DNA of 64,000 bases from Acidobacteriota bacterium (lineage in GTDB: Bacteria; Acidobacteriota; Thermoanaerobaculia; Multivoradales; Multivoraceae), in assembly GCA_028875725.1 (NCBI GenBank), contig JAPPCR010000006.1, positions 1,929,786 through 1,993,785 on the forward strand. Direction: 5' to 3'. The notes beneath the pieces are model-generated. The model was not told where the DNA came from and ran no database searches. It saw nothing but the letters and a program-made list of their open reading frames with translations. Position 1 is the stretch's first letter, and each line of letters opens with the position of its first letter. The translations under genes were made by a program, and so were the position numbers. Positions 55,369 to 64,000 of the stretch are shown here, piece by piece.

Positions 55369-55422
55369 GCGCGAGGGTCAGTCTAGGACCAAGCGCAGCG
55401 GAGCGCTACAATCCCCGCGCCC

Positions 55423-56283
55423 GTGACTCGGCACGAATCATCGCCCGGCGATCTCCCGTCCGAGGCCACCGCCGGTGGCTCGTCGAAGGGGCTGCTGGCC
55501 GGCCGGCGGGGCCTCGTCGTCGGCGTCGCGAACAAACGCTCCCTGGCCTGGGGGATCGCCCGGCGAGCCCACGAGGAGGGCGCCGATCTCGCGTTCACGT
55601 TCCAGGGCGACGCCCTCGAACGGCGGGTACGGCCTCTCGCCGAGAGCGTGGGCTCCACCATCATCGAACCGCTCGACGTCACCGACGACGACCAGATCGA
55701 TGCCGTGTTCGAGACGCTGAAAGACCGCTGGGGGCGGCTCGACTTCCTCGTTCACTCCGTCGCCTTCGCCAACCGCGAGGACCTCCTGGGGCGCACGATC
55801 GACACGTCGCGCAGTGGCTTCGTCACCGCGCTCGACATCAGTTGCTACTCCCTGATCGCTCTCGCCCGGGCGGCCGAACCCTTGATGAGCGAGGGCGGCA
55901 GCATCATCGCGATGACGTACTACGGCGCCACCAAGGCCACCCCGAACTACAACGTGATGGGCATCGCCAAGGCGGCGCTCGAGGCCTCGATCCGCTATCT
56001 GGCCGTCGACCTGGGGCCGAAGAACATCCGCGTTCACGGAATCTCCGCCGGCCCGGTCAGGACCCTCGCCGCTTCCGGCGTCTCGGGGATGCGCGGCATG
56101 CTGAAGGTGATGCCGGAACGGGCCCCGCTCGGCCGCAACATCACCGTCGACGATGTCGGCGCCACCGCCGCCTACCTCCTGTCCGATCTGAGCGCCGGAA
56201 CCACCGGCGGCATCCACTTCGTGGACGCCGGGTTCAACATCACCGCGATGCGCCACCCGGACCGGGATACGGCGAGCGGCTAG
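55423..56283 (+). CDS. fabI: Enoyl-[acyl-carrier-protein] reductase FabI
   Basis: A 286-residue SDR-family FabI for the last step of fatty-acid elongation. GLVVGVANKRSLAWGIARRAHEEGADLAFTFQG is the FabI NADH-binding motif, DFLVHSVAFA follows, and the catalytic pair is in YYGATKATPNYNVMGIAKAALEAS (Tyr-x6-Lys). GPVRTLAASGVSGMRGMLK is the flexible substrate loop. The N-terminal extension of about 23 residues before GLLAGRRGLVVG is longer than usual; the start could be a little further in. Divergent from the EamA gene by 54 bp. Confidence 0.93.
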   Translation: MTRHESSPGDLPSEATAGGSSKGLLAGRRGLVVGVANKRSLAWGIARRAHEEGADLAFTFQGDALERRVRPLAESVGSTIIEPLDVTDDDQIDAVFETLKDRWGRLDFLVHSVAFANREDLLGRTIDTSRSGFVTALDISCYSLIALARAAEPLMSEGGSIIAMTYYGATKATPNYNVMGIAKAALEASIRYLAVDLGPKNIRVHGISAGPVRTLAASGVSGMRGMLKVMPERAPLGRNITVDDVGATAAYLLSDLSAGTTGGIHFVDAGFNITAMRHPDRDTASG

Positions 56284-56304
56284 GAAGCCTCGGCTCACCC
56301 GAAA

Positions 56305-56339
56305 CCCTGTCCGCCCGGTTCCGTAAACCGGGGACAGGG
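56305..56339. terminator. Strong hairpin downstream of fabI
   Basis: CCCTGTCC (56305-56312) with GGACAGGG (56332-56339) and, inside a small bulge, CCGGTT with AACCGG form a long stem closed by a short loop. It begins 21 bp after the fabI stop. No T-tract follows, so it may protect the transcript or serve as a weak or factor-dependent terminator. The rest of 56284-56485 holds nothing recognisable. Confidence 0.5.
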
Positions 56340-56485
56340 GCAGGGCGGCCCGCTCCTCCTCGTGTGACGTCGACTGACTACCTCCCCAGTGGACCGATAC
56401 CGGCCGCTCCGCCCCTGTTTCCACAGCGCCGCGCCGGCCCGGAACTTGCAGTCTCTGTTCCTCGCCCCATGGAGGATCGACGACC

Positions 56486-57157
56486 ATGACGCGAGTCCGA
56501 CGCCTTGAATCCCCCAGACGTCACCTGATCTGGACGCTGGCCGCCACAGCACTGCTGACCGTAGCCGCCGGCGCGACACCGTCACCGGCCGTCGCCCAGA
56601 AGGTACGCTTCGAGATCACTCCGTACTACGGACACAGCTTCCTCGACAGCTTCGAGATCGACGACTACGAGTTCGGAAGGCTCGATCTCGAGATCGACGA
56701 CGGCACGGTGGACGGCGTAGTCATCGGAATTCCGCTCCGGCGGAATCTCCACGTCGAGCTGTTCGTCAACGAGCAGGAGACCGGCTTCGGGCTGGACGAG
56801 GGCCCCTTCCTCGGCGCCGCGTATCTCGGCGGGATGGACGTCGACTACTACCAGGCCGGCGTGTCGTGGACCGGGTCACTGGGTCAGGTGCGTCCCTTCG
56901 CGTCCCTGACCGCCGGTGTCACCCGCCTCGCGCCGAGCAGCGACTTCCTGCCGGAGTCCGAGAGCCACTTCTCCATAGGCCTCGGCGGCGGCGTGAAGGT
57001 CTTCTTCACGGACCACGTCGGCCTGCGGCTGGACGCGCGCCTGCTGGTGACCGACACCAGCGACGAGGACGGGTGCTGCTACGACTGCTGCTACGGAGCC
57101 GAACGCGACGACCTGGTCCAGGGCCTGGTCAGCGCCGGCCTGGTCTTCGCGTTCTAG
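56486..57157 (+). CDS. Outer-membrane beta-barrel protein, OmpA/porin-like
   Basis: A 223-residue protein starting at ATG 56486. Its signal peptide (LIWTLAATALLTVAAGATPSPAVAQ) precedes alternating amphipathic strands: VRFEITPYYGHSFLDSFEI, LHVELFVNEQETGF, YYQAGVSWTGSLGQVRPFASLTAGVTRL, FSIGLGGGVKVFFTDHVGLRLDARLLVTDTS and GLVSAGLVFAF with a terminal Phe. This fits an eight-stranded OmpW/OmpA-like barrel. An unusual CCYDCCYG cysteine cluster occurs in a surface loop near residues 192-199. Function unknown. Confidence 0.8.
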   Translation: MTRVRRLESPRRHLIWTLAATALLTVAAGATPSPAVAQKVRFEITPYYGHSFLDSFEIDDYEFGRLDLEIDDGTVDGVVIGIPLRRNLHVELFVNEQETGFGLDEGPFLGAAYLGGMDVDYYQAGVSWTGSLGQVRPFASLTAGVTRLAPSSDFLPESESHFSIGLGGGVKVFFTDHVGLRLDARLLVTDTSDEDGCCYDCCYGAERDDLVQGLVSAGLVFAF

Positions 57158-57168
57158 GACGGCGCTGG

Positions 57169-58386
57169 TCAGGAAGTGCCCGCAAGCTCCGCCGAAGCGC
57201 GGCGCGCCGCCGCCGCCAACAGCGCCCCGCCGACGAAGATCGCCTCTTCGGCCGGCGCGAAGTACGGCGTGTGGGCGCCGACTACCGGGTCGCCGGGCAG
57301 CCGGGCGCCGACCCGGATGAAGCAGCCCGGAATTCGCTCCAGGTAGAAGGCGAAGTCCTCGCCGCCCATGTTGGCGGCCGGCAACGGCCTGATCGCATCC
57401 GCGCCGATCACTGGAACCGCGGCGTCCCTGGCCCAGCCCGCGGCACGCTCGTCGTTCAGCACGGCCGGCGTTCCCTGGAGCATCCGTACCTCGGCCTCGA
57501 GCCGGCAGGCCGCGCCGACGGACTCTGAAACGTGCCGCACCTCGTCCGCCAGCAGTTTCCGGATGGCCGGGTCGAGCGACCGCATGGTGCCCTTGAGCAC
57601 GGCACGGCCGGGGATCACGTTGTGCGCCGTGCCCGCCTCGACAGCGCCGACGGTGACCACCGCGGGCTGGTCGGGCGGCACGCGCCGGGAGACGACCGTC
57701 TGCAGGACGGAAACGACCTGGGCCAGGCCTGTGATTGGATCGAGGCCCTGGTGGGGCCTTGCACCGTGCGCCCCCTTGCCCCGAAGCTCGACCTCGAAGC
57801 GGTCGGCGGCGGCGCCCACGGCGCCGGGCTGGATCATCGCCTGTCCGACCTCGAAGGTCAGGTCGACATGGGCGCCGAAGATCGCCCCGACCTCGTCCAG
57901 GACGCCGGTAGCCAGGACCGCCGCCGCGCCCTCGCCGCTCTCTTCCGCCGGCTGCAGCACGAGCAGAACGTCGCCTGCCGCGGGCTCGGCCTGGAGCAGG
58001 CGCGCCGCGGCGACCGCCCAGGAGGCATGGACGTCGTGGCCGCAGGCGTGCATCACGCCCTCGTTGCGGGACGCGAACGGCAAACCGGTGTCTTCCTGGA
58101 TCGGCAGCGCGTCGATGTCGCCGCGGACCGCAACCAGCGGCGCCTTCCGGTCGCGACCGGGTATCCGTCCGACCACACCGGTGCCGGCAACGCGGGCTAC
58201 GCCCTCGACGCCGAGTTCGTCCAGCGTCCGCTGAAGACGGGCACACGTACGCTCCTCCTGGAGCGAGAGTTCGGGATCGGCGTGGAGCGCTCGCCGGAGA
58301 CCTACAAGCTCGGCAACCGCACCGGCGCCGTAGAGCCCGGAAACAGCCTCGGGCAGCCGGAGCGACGCGGACGGATGACCGCTCAT
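57169..58386 (-). CDS. M20-family amidohydrolase / peptidase
   Basis: A 405-residue protein. The frame runs further upstream, but ATG 58386 overlaps the metalloprotease stop as ATGA and is preferred. VAVRGDIDALPIQEDTGLPFASRNEGVMHACGHDVHAS carries metal-binding His and Asp residues, LVLQPAEESGEGA has the catalytic Glu pair, and NMGGEDFAFYLERIPGCFIRVG the C-terminal ligand. The motif pattern is that of aminoacylase, hippuricase and indole-acetyl-amino-acid hydrolases. Translationally coupled to the metalloprotease, suggesting joint peptide or amide degradation (inference). Confidence 0.88.
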   Translation of the reverse strand: MSGHPSASLRLPEAVSGLYGAGAVAELVGLRRALHADPELSLQEERTCARLQRTLDELGVEGVARVAGTGVVGRIPGRDRKAPLVAVRGDIDALPIQEDTGLPFASRNEGVMHACGHDVHASWAVAAARLLQAEPAAGDVLLVLQPAEESGEGAAAVLATGVLDEVGAIFGAHVDLTFEVGQAMIQPGAVGAAADRFEVELRGKGAHGARPHQGLDPITGLAQVVSVLQTVVSRRVPPDQPAVVTVGAVEAGTAHNVIPGRAVLKGTMRSLDPAIRKLLADEVRHVSESVGAACRLEAEVRMLQGTPAVLNDERAAGWARDAAVPVIGADAIRPLPAANMGGEDFAFYLERIPGCFIRVGARLPGDPVVGAHTPYFAPAEEAIFVGGALLAAAARRASAELAGTS

Positions 58387-60983
58387 TCCGGTAGCGCGAA
58401 GGGCGGGAGGTGCGCGCCGCCCATGCCCACGCCGCAGCCGATGTGCGAGCCGATCGGCGAGCCGTCCGGGGCCCGCAGCGGCGCGGGCAGTTCGACCGAG
58501 CCCGGGTCTTCCAGGAAACGGTGGATCAACCGTACGGCGTACGTCCGGTGGTCCCACTCCGGCGAACCCTGTGCCCCGGGGTTCGCAAGCAGCCACTGGT
58601 ACAGATCCGTGAGCGACGAAGTCGCCACGGCTCGCACCTGGAACGAACCCGACCGCGCCGGCGCCACCGGCCAGTCGAAGTTCGGCGGCATGCTCACGGG
58701 GACGCCCGCCGCCAGCGCCATCAGCCGCCGCAGGGCGGCGAAGTCGACCGCCCTGCCGACTTCTCCGGCAAGGCCCGGAGACGGGTCGGCCCGCCAGGTC
58801 GCGGCCAGCACCCGATCGATCACGTCGCCAAGAGCCGGCTGTTCCACCGCCCGCGCGTGGTGGTCGACGAGGCGGGCCGCCCGCTCGCCATCGAAGACCA
58901 TGGCGAAGGTCAGGTCAGCCGCCATCTCGGCCGCGCCCACCGGATCGAACGTCAGACCGGCACGGGACGGCAGATGCTCCCGGCCCCGGCTCCGGCCCGG
59001 GGGCGGCGGCGGAATGAGGTCGAGTATCCGCTGGGGCAGCGTCAGTTCAGCCGGGTCGACCGTCTGGAGCAGAGCGTCTAGCGCATCGAGCTGCATCGCC
59101 GGCGGCAGCAGGGCCACCGGCGTCTGGCCGTCTCCCCGCACGGCGTAGCTGTAGTCGACGCCGCCGACGATCTTCGCCGCCGCCTCGATCTGGTACCGGT
59201 GCAGCAGGTAGAGAGGCGTCAACACGTCCTCCAGTTGGGACAGCGGCGCGCCGACGCGGATGCTCCGCTCGGAGAACCGCTCGAGTGCGGTCCGTCGCAC
59301 CGACAGCAGGCGCCGCAGTTCCTCGGCCGCGGAACGGCCGTTGTCCCAGAGGTGAGCCAGGGGATGGGCGCCGCCAACCGGCCGCGCGTCCTCGTCGCTG
59401 ATGTAGTGGAGGCCGGCGTCGATCGTCCCCTGCAGGATAGCGTCGAGCTCCGCCGCCTCGTCGGCGCCCTCAGGGAACTCGGCGTAGCCGTAGAGAACCG
59501 CCCGCTTGTCCCATTCGCCGACGCCGACGTCGTAGGCGGCACTCAGATCGATCGTGCCGTCCTCGCCCAAGGTGGCCAGCGGATGCGGATAGTCCATGAC
59601 GGACTCGCGGCCATCCGGTCCATCGACGCTGGAGGCGAAGTTGTGCGCCAGGCCGATCGTGTGGCCGACTTCGTGGGCTGAAAGCTGGCGTAGCCGGGCA
59701 AGCGCCATTTCGGTGAGCACCTCGGTGGACGAGTTCACGTCCTCGTAGGGCGACAACAGACCCTGGGCAATCAGGAAGTCCTGCCGCACCCGCAGGGAAC
59801 CGAGCGTCACGACGCCCTTCAGGATCTCGCCGGTTCGCGGGTCGGTAACGCCACCTCCGTAGGACCATCCGCGGGTCGAGCGGTGAACCCACTGAATCAC
59901 GTTGTAGCGGACGTCGAGCATGTCGGCGCCCTCTGGCAGGAGTTCGACCCGGAACGCGTCGATGTAGCCCGCGACCTCGAAGGCCTCGTTCCACCAGCGG
60001 GCTCCGTCGAGCAACGCCGAGCGGATCGGCTCCGGCGCACCCCGGTCCAGGTAGTAGACGATCGGTTCGACCGGTTCGCTGCGCTCGGCCCCCGGGTTGC
60101 GCTTCTCGAGCCGGTGACGGTCGATGAAGCTGGCCTCGAGCGGCTGATCGATCGGAGTCGCGTAGTCGAAGTAACTCGTCGTGTTGAAGCCGGACCTCGG
60201 ATCCGCGCGGCGCGGCTTGTAACCGGGCTCGGGAAGCGCAACGAAGGAGTGGCGGAGGCGCACCGTCACCGCTTCGGGCGAGGGCACGACCTCTCGCACC
60301 CACGCTCCCGGACCGCGGTCGGGGGACCGCAGGGTGAAGGTCAGCGTGCCTTCGAGTTCCGAGTTGCGGGGAAACGCGGCGACGCCGGGGCGGTGAATCG
60401 CCGAGCGCGAGGCGTCCAGCTGGTAGCTCCCCTGCCCGCGCTGTTGGAGCCGTGCCACAACGCCGTGCGCGTCCCGGAGCACGAAGTCCGTCGCGTCCAC
60501 CAGGATCGCGCCGTCTTCGTCCTCGGCCGCGACTTCAAACCCCCACAACACCGAGCGGGCAAAGGCGTCCGCGACCGCACGCTGCTCGTCCGGGTTGGCG
60601 CTCAGAGCCCGGTAGCGTGTGTTCTGCTGGACGAGAAGCACCTTCGGGCCCACCCGTTCGAACCGTGCCAGATGAGTGCGACCGAGCTGCCCGCGGTCGA
60701 GGCCGATGTCGTTCGACCCGAGGCCGGCAGAGAGCGACTCGATGTAGAGGAGATCGGCGTCGAGGGAATCAACGTAGAGGAACAGCCGGCCGCCGCGGCT
60801 GTCCCAGTACAGGTCCAGGAAGCCCGGCAGCTGCTCGAAACCGCTCGTGACATCCGAAATCGACCGCGCCGGCTCCGCCGGCTCCTCGGTCGCGCTCTGC
60901 GCCTGAAGCCCCTGAACCGAGAGGACCGCGGCCAGGACTCCGACCGCGCCCGGCACCCGGCTCGAAGGCCAGGCCCGGATCAC
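58383..60983 (-). CDS. Zinc-dependent metzincin metalloprotease (DUF5117/DUF4953-type)
   Basis: An 866-residue exported protein with a signal peptide ([18 protein letters not shown]). It has the long N-terminal DUF5117 beta region ([33 protein letters not shown]) and the metzincin active site [11 protein letters not shown] (H437, H441, H447) followed by VMDYPHP as Met-turn. C-terminal DUF4953-like helices complete it. GTG 60983 overlaps the isocitrate lyase stop by 4 bp. Predicted periplasmic or secreted protease. Confidence 0.9.
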   Translation of the reverse strand: MIRAWPSSRVPGAVGVLAAVLSVQGLQAQSATEEPAEPARSISDVTSGFEQLPGFLDLYWDSRGGRLFLYVDSLDADLLYIESLSAGLGSNDIGLDRGQLGRTHLARFERVGPKVLLVQQNTRYRALSANPDEQRAVADAFARSVLWGFEVAAEDEDGAILVDATDFVLRDAHGVVARLQQRGQGSYQLDASRSAIHRPGVAAFPRNSELEGTLTFTLRSPDRGPGAWVREVVPSPEAVTVRLRHSFVALPEPGYKPRRADPRSGFNTTSYFDYATPIDQPLEASFIDRHRLEKRNPGAERSEPVEPIVYYLDRGAPEPIRSALLDGARWWNEAFEVAGYIDAFRVELLPEGADMLDVRYNVIQWVHRSTRGWSYGGGVTDPRTGEILKGVVTLGSLRVRQDFLIAQGLLSPYEDVNSSTEVLTEMALARLRQLSAHEVGHTIGLAHNFASSVDGPDGRESVMDYPHPLATLGEDGTIDLSAAYDVGVGEWDKRAVLYGYAEFPEGADEAAELDAILQGTIDAGLHYISDEDARPVGGAHPLAHLWDNGRSAAEELRRLLSVRRTALERFSERSIRVGAPLSQLEDVLTPLYLLHRYQIEAAAKIVGGVDYSYAVRGDGQTPVALLPPAMQLDALDALLQTVDPAELTLPQRILDLIPPPPPGRSRGREHLPSRAGLTFDPVGAAEMAADLTFAMVFDGERAARLVDHHARAVEQPALGDVIDRVLAATWRADPSPGLAGEVGRAVDFAALRRLMALAAGVPVSMPPNFDWPVAPARSGSFQVRAVATSSLTDLYQWLLANPGAQGSPEWDHRTYAVRLIHRFLEDPGSVELPAPLRAPDGSPIGSHIGCGVGMGGAHLPPFALPE

Positions 60984-63301
60984 GAAGCGGCCCGCACCGG
61001 CACCGGCTCGGTCTTCTCGATCAGCGCCGTCAGCAACTCGCGGTCCTGCGCCGCCAGTTCGCGAACCCGTTCCCGGTTCACCTCCGCGACGATGATCTCG
61101 CCGACCTCGGTGTTCGCGTCCTCGAAGATCCCCAGCTCGATCATGCGCCGGGTCTGGTGCTGGTTGTCATCCGTGGGGCTGACATAGTGCACCCACACCG
61201 CGCCGTAGCGGTGGATCAGGAACACATGCATCAGGGCCATCAGGCGACGTCGCCTCAGGTCGGTGTCGAAGGTGTTCTGGTCCCGCACCGAGAGAATCAT
61301 CCGTTCGCGCCGGTCACGGATAGGCGCGAACACGACGTTCGCCGCCTTCGATTCCTCGCGTCCGTTCTGCGCCAGAACGTTGAGCTCCAGGAGTTCGGAG
61401 CCGGCGACATGAGGCCGGAGTTCCACGCGCATGCGCTCGTCGACATCGTACTTGCCTCGCCAGAGGTCGAGCCACTCTTCGAGCAACCGCGGCGGCACTT
61501 CGGTCTGCGCCAGGTGCTGGACATGGGTCGACCCCTTGCCCATTGCCTTGGTCGTCGCGGTATGTCCGGTTGCAGCCGAGAGCCCGCCGTCGAGCCGGGC
61601 GCCGCCGACGTGGGCCTGCGGGGTGCGATACGGCGATCCCACGAGGCGCAGCTTCCGCTGCAGCCGGGCCAGGGCCAGCATGCCGTCCTCGCATAGAGCG
61701 GTGGCGAAGTCCTCAGCCGCCAGACCGTCGACCTGGTGGCCGCCGTAGGTGATGAAGTTGAAGACGTAGCCGAGCTTGCCCAGCTCCTCGGGAAACTGCC
61801 TCATCTGCTCGTCGGACATGCCCGTCGTATCCCAGTTGAAGGAGGGCGACAGGTTGTAGGCGAGCAACTGATCCGGATACACGGCATGGATCGCCTCGGC
61901 GAACCGCCGGGCATCGGCCAGGTTGGCCGTCGCCGTCTCCATCCAGATCAAGTCGGCGTAGGGCACCGCGTGCAGGGAACGGGAGATCGCGTACTCGATG
62001 CCGCCCTGAATCTGGTAGTAGCCCTCGGGCGTCCGCGCAATCTCCGCGTTCCAGACCAGGTTGATGCCCATCTTGCGCGCCCGGGCCGCCGCCTCTTCGA
62101 CTGACACGGAGTGGGCGAACTCCAGCCACTCCTCCACCGAGAGCTCGAAGACGGCGCCTTCCTCCTCGCGAAACGCGATCACCTCAGCCACCGCCTGCGG
62201 ATAGGTCTTGAGCCCCGCCTCCGACTGCCAGGCGTCGAGGAAGGAGGCCATCGTCTCGTCGAGCACGGCCTCGATGGCCATGCCGCCGTTCGCGGCCATC
62301 TTCCCGTAGGCCGACTCGAGCTGCTCGTAGACGCCGGCGCCTTCCAGCCAGACATCGGCGCGGTGATAGGCGGCTTCCGATATGTCGTACAGCTCGTGGC
62401 CGCGGACGTCTTCCGCTCCGAGAGCGTTCAGCCGCCGCAGAATCGCCAGGGTCGCCGTCTTGCAGCTCGGTAGATCGAGGTTCGTGGCCCCCAGGATGAA
62501 GGCCTGGTCGCGCTCGTCGCCGTTGCCGTCCAGGAAGGTCGCGGCCTCCGAGTCGGTGCGGGCGACGATGAGTCCAGGCACCGCCATCACGTCCAACTGG
62601 AAGCGGGCCGAGTTCAGGCGCTTGTTCTGTTCGTCCTGCGGCACGAGGACCTTGCCCGCCTGATGGCCGCACTTCTTGACCCCGGGTTTCTGGTCCTCGA
62701 TGTGGTAGCCGGGCACGCCGACCTCGACGAAACGGCGAATCAGGTTGCGCACATGCTGTTCGCCGCCGTGGCCCGTGTCCGCGTCGGCGATGATGAACGG
62801 CCGGTAATCGAAGGCAGGGTTCGCTCGCTGCTCCGCTTCACTCATCCGCGAGCGGGTGAAGGCCTGGTTCTTGTCGGCCGTCAGCAGGGCGCGCACGACC
62901 GGCGCCGCCTCGTCCGGCACCTGACTCAGGGGATAGCTGGCAAGATCCGGTCCCGGATCCTCGGTGATCGAGCCCTTGGCAGAGGTCGCCCAGCCACCGA
63001 TGTAGATGCCCTCGATCCCCCGGCGCTTCATCGCCACCGCCTGGCCAGGGGAGTAGGGGCCGAAACTGGTGATCGACTTCCTCTCGTCGAACAGTTCCCG
63101 CAGGCGTGCGTGGAAGGCCGCCGCGGCCTCCCGCGCCACCGTGTAGTCCTGCGGAATCGTGCCCCGCTGTGCTGCCACTTCGCGCGCGGTGTGGAGCCGC
63201 CTGATGCCGTCGAAGCGATCATCGCCCATGAACGCCGCCGCGGCTTCGGTCTGCCGCTCCATTGCCTCGTTGCCCGTCTCGCCGCTAGCCATCACCGTCA
63301 T
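60980..63301 (-). CDS. aceA: Isocitrate lyase, long (ICL2-like) form
   Basis: A 773-residue isocitrate lyase, well above the about 430-residue E. coli form and similar in size to mycobacterial ICL2. [51 protein letters not shown] (catalytic KKCGH 209-213), [22 protein letters not shown] and [17 protein letters not shown] give the barrel, and a long C-terminal region (about 560-770) follows with [42 protein letters not shown]. It cleaves isocitrate to glyoxylate and succinate (glyoxylate shunt). No malate synthase in the window. ATG 63301; first gene of the three-gene operon. Confidence 0.9.
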   Translation of the reverse strand: MTVMASGETGNEAMERQTEAAAAFMGDDRFDGIRRLHTAREVAAQRGTIPQDYTVAREAAAAFHARLRELFDERKSITSFGPYSPGQAVAMKRRGIEGIYIGGWATSAKGSITEDPGPDLASYPLSQVPDEAAPVVRALLTADKNQAFTRSRMSEAEQRANPAFDYRPFIIADADTGHGGEQHVRNLIRRFVEVGVPGYHIEDQKPGVKKCGHQAGKVLVPQDEQNKRLNSARFQLDVMAVPGLIVARTDSEAATFLDGNGDERDQAFILGATNLDLPSCKTATLAILRRLNALGAEDVRGHELYDISEAAYHRADVWLEGAGVYEQLESAYGKMAANGGMAIEAVLDETMASFLDAWQSEAGLKTYPQAVAEVIAFREEEGAVFELSVEEWLEFAHSVSVEEAAARARKMGINLVWNAEIARTPEGYYQIQGGIEYAISRSLHAVPYADLIWMETATANLADARRFAEAIHAVYPDQLLAYNLSPSFNWDTTGMSDEQMRQFPEELGKLGYVFNFITYGGHQVDGLAAEDFATALCEDGMLALARLQRKLRLVGSPYRTPQAHVGGARLDGGLSAATGHTATTKAMGKGSTHVQHLAQTEVPPRLLEEWLDLWRGKYDVDERMRVELRPHVAGSELLELNVLAQNGREESKAANVVFAPIRDRRERMILSVRDQNTFDTDLRRRRLMALMHVFLIHRYGAVWVHYVSPTDDNQHQTRRMIELGIFEDANTEVGEIIVAEVNRERVRELAAQDRELLTALIEKTEPVPVRAAS

Positions 63302-63432
63302 CTCCGTCAGCTTCTCTGTGGACGCCCTGGAAGGGCCCGGAAGAGACTAACCGTAACACCGGAAGGGCGCCTCCGGCCATGGCGACGGGGCCGCCGGAGA
63401 ACCGCCGGTTTCTCCTGCTACCCTCCACGCCC

Positions 63433-64000
63433 ATGAGCCTGCCAGCGATCCGTCCCAAGCACAGTCCCCAACGCGGCGGAGACGTCCTGCTCGATGCCCT
63501 GACCGAGTACGGCATTCCGTTCCTGTTCGGCAACCCCGGCACCACGGAGAGTCCGTTGATGGACCGGCTCGGGGACCACCCGGACCTCCGCTACGTCCTC
63601 GCCCTGCACGAATCCGTGGCGCTTGGCGCCGCCCACTACTACGCCCAGTCGACCGGCGTCACCGGAGTCGTCAACCTGCACGTGGCGCCGGGGCTCGGCA
63701 ACGCCCTGGGCATGCTCTACAACGCTTGGGAAGCGAACACCCCGATGGTGATCACGGCCGGCCAGCAGGACACCCGCTCGCGGCTCCGAGAACCCCTGCT
63801 CGGACATGACCTGGTGGCGATGGCCGAGCCCCTGGTCAAGTGGAGCGTCCAGGTCGAGCGCGCCGACGAGTTCGCGCCGATCCTCCATCGTGCCTTCAAG
63901 GTCGCGCACGATCCACCCGCCGGACCCGTGTTCGTCGCCCTGCCGCTGAACGTCCTGGAGGAAGAGACCGCGGAGTCGGTACGGCCGCTCGGCGATCTGT
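63433..64000 (+). CDS. ThDP-dependent decarboxylase (benzoylformate decarboxylase-like), 3' end outside window
   Basis: An open frame from ATG 63433 to the window end, 189 codons with no stop. GGDVLLDALTEYGIPFLFGNPGTTESPLMD is the N-terminal pyrimidine-binding domain of ThDP enzymes, YVLALHESVALGAAHYYAQSTG carries the catalytic Glu that activates the cofactor, and MVITAGQQDTRSRLREPLL is typical of benzoylformate and related 2-oxoacid decarboxylases rather than acetolactate synthase. It would act on an aromatic or other bulky 2-oxoacid. The PP domain with GDG...N lies beyond the window. Confidence 0.8.
   Translation, partial: MSLPAIRPKHSPQRGGDVLLDALTEYGIPFLFGNPGTTESPLMDRLGDHPDLRYVLALHESVALGAAHYYAQSTGVTGVVNLHVAPGLGNALGMLYNAWEANTPMVITAGQQDTRSRLREPLLGHDLVAMAEPLVKWSVQVERADEFAPILHRAFKVAHDPPAGPVFVALPLNVLEEETAESVRPLGDL

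Overview
This 64-kb window of high-GC DNA (about two thirds G+C by eye) is densely packed with single-copy chromosomal genes on both strands. It looks like a Gram-negative bacterium, most plausibly an Acidobacteriota member (inference). The reasons are an Oar-like TonB-dependent receptor with an N-terminal carboxypeptidase-regulatory domain, secreted proteins rich in such domains, a complete MoxR-Bat cluster, FabI, and tandem secreted sorbosone-type dehydrogenases, one with a C-terminal domain I associate with this phylum. No rRNA, tRNA or CRISPR array was found.

Layout. 1-2697: 3' part of a beta-propeller/amidohydrolase fusion cut by the window edge, then a GNAT acetyltransferase relic. 2891-6954 (minus): a four-gene translationally coupled operon for the first half of the alpha-aminoadipate lysine route (homocitrate synthase, homoaconitase large and small subunits, homoisocitrate dehydrogenase). 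7203-10795: an LLM-class oxidoreductase, a hotdog thioesterase, a DUF2834 membrane protein, a Tat-exported alpha/beta hydrolase and a CoA-type Nudix hydrolase. 10799-19616 (minus): an eight-gene moxR-DUF58-batABCDE operon with mostly overlapping genes. 19732-21426: a histidine phosphatase, a GT2 glycosyltransferase and a LAB_N membrane protein. 21437-24676 (minus): the TonB-dependent receptor. 24886-26330: a SAM-I riboswitch and the metB-like gene it should control. 26562-35331: ddl, a TPR protein, hemW and two divergent DUF3604 genes. 36004-39971: an accessory island. 39972-50388: lepA, arginase, an EVE protein, a DUF4097 beta-repeat protein, efp-epmA, a chorismate-lyase-like protein, RNase D, a MobA-like protein and an alkaline-phosphatase-superfamily protein. 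50394-57157: an aminotransferase, two PQQ-type dehydrogenases, an EamA transporter, fabI and an outer-membrane barrel protein. 57169-64000: an M20 peptidase, a metzincin and a long isocitrate lyase in one overlapping operon, then the start of a ThDP enzyme.

The most unusual signal is a family of about 176-bp intergenic repeats with an asymmetric conserved core and long terminal inverted arms. Within each copy the two arms match each other almost perfectly, but arms differ between copies. Two copies are intact (26349-26525, 34/34 bp arms; 30524-30699, 34/35 bp arms). The third is split: its left half is at 36101-36210 and its right half at 39909-39964 (arms 29/31), with about 3.7 kb between. 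That interval holds an apparent IstB (IS21-type) relic, a small cysteine-rich secreted protein and a large secreted carboxypeptidase-regulatory-like protein. It looks like an unrecognised mobile or structured repeat whose core can carry cargo.
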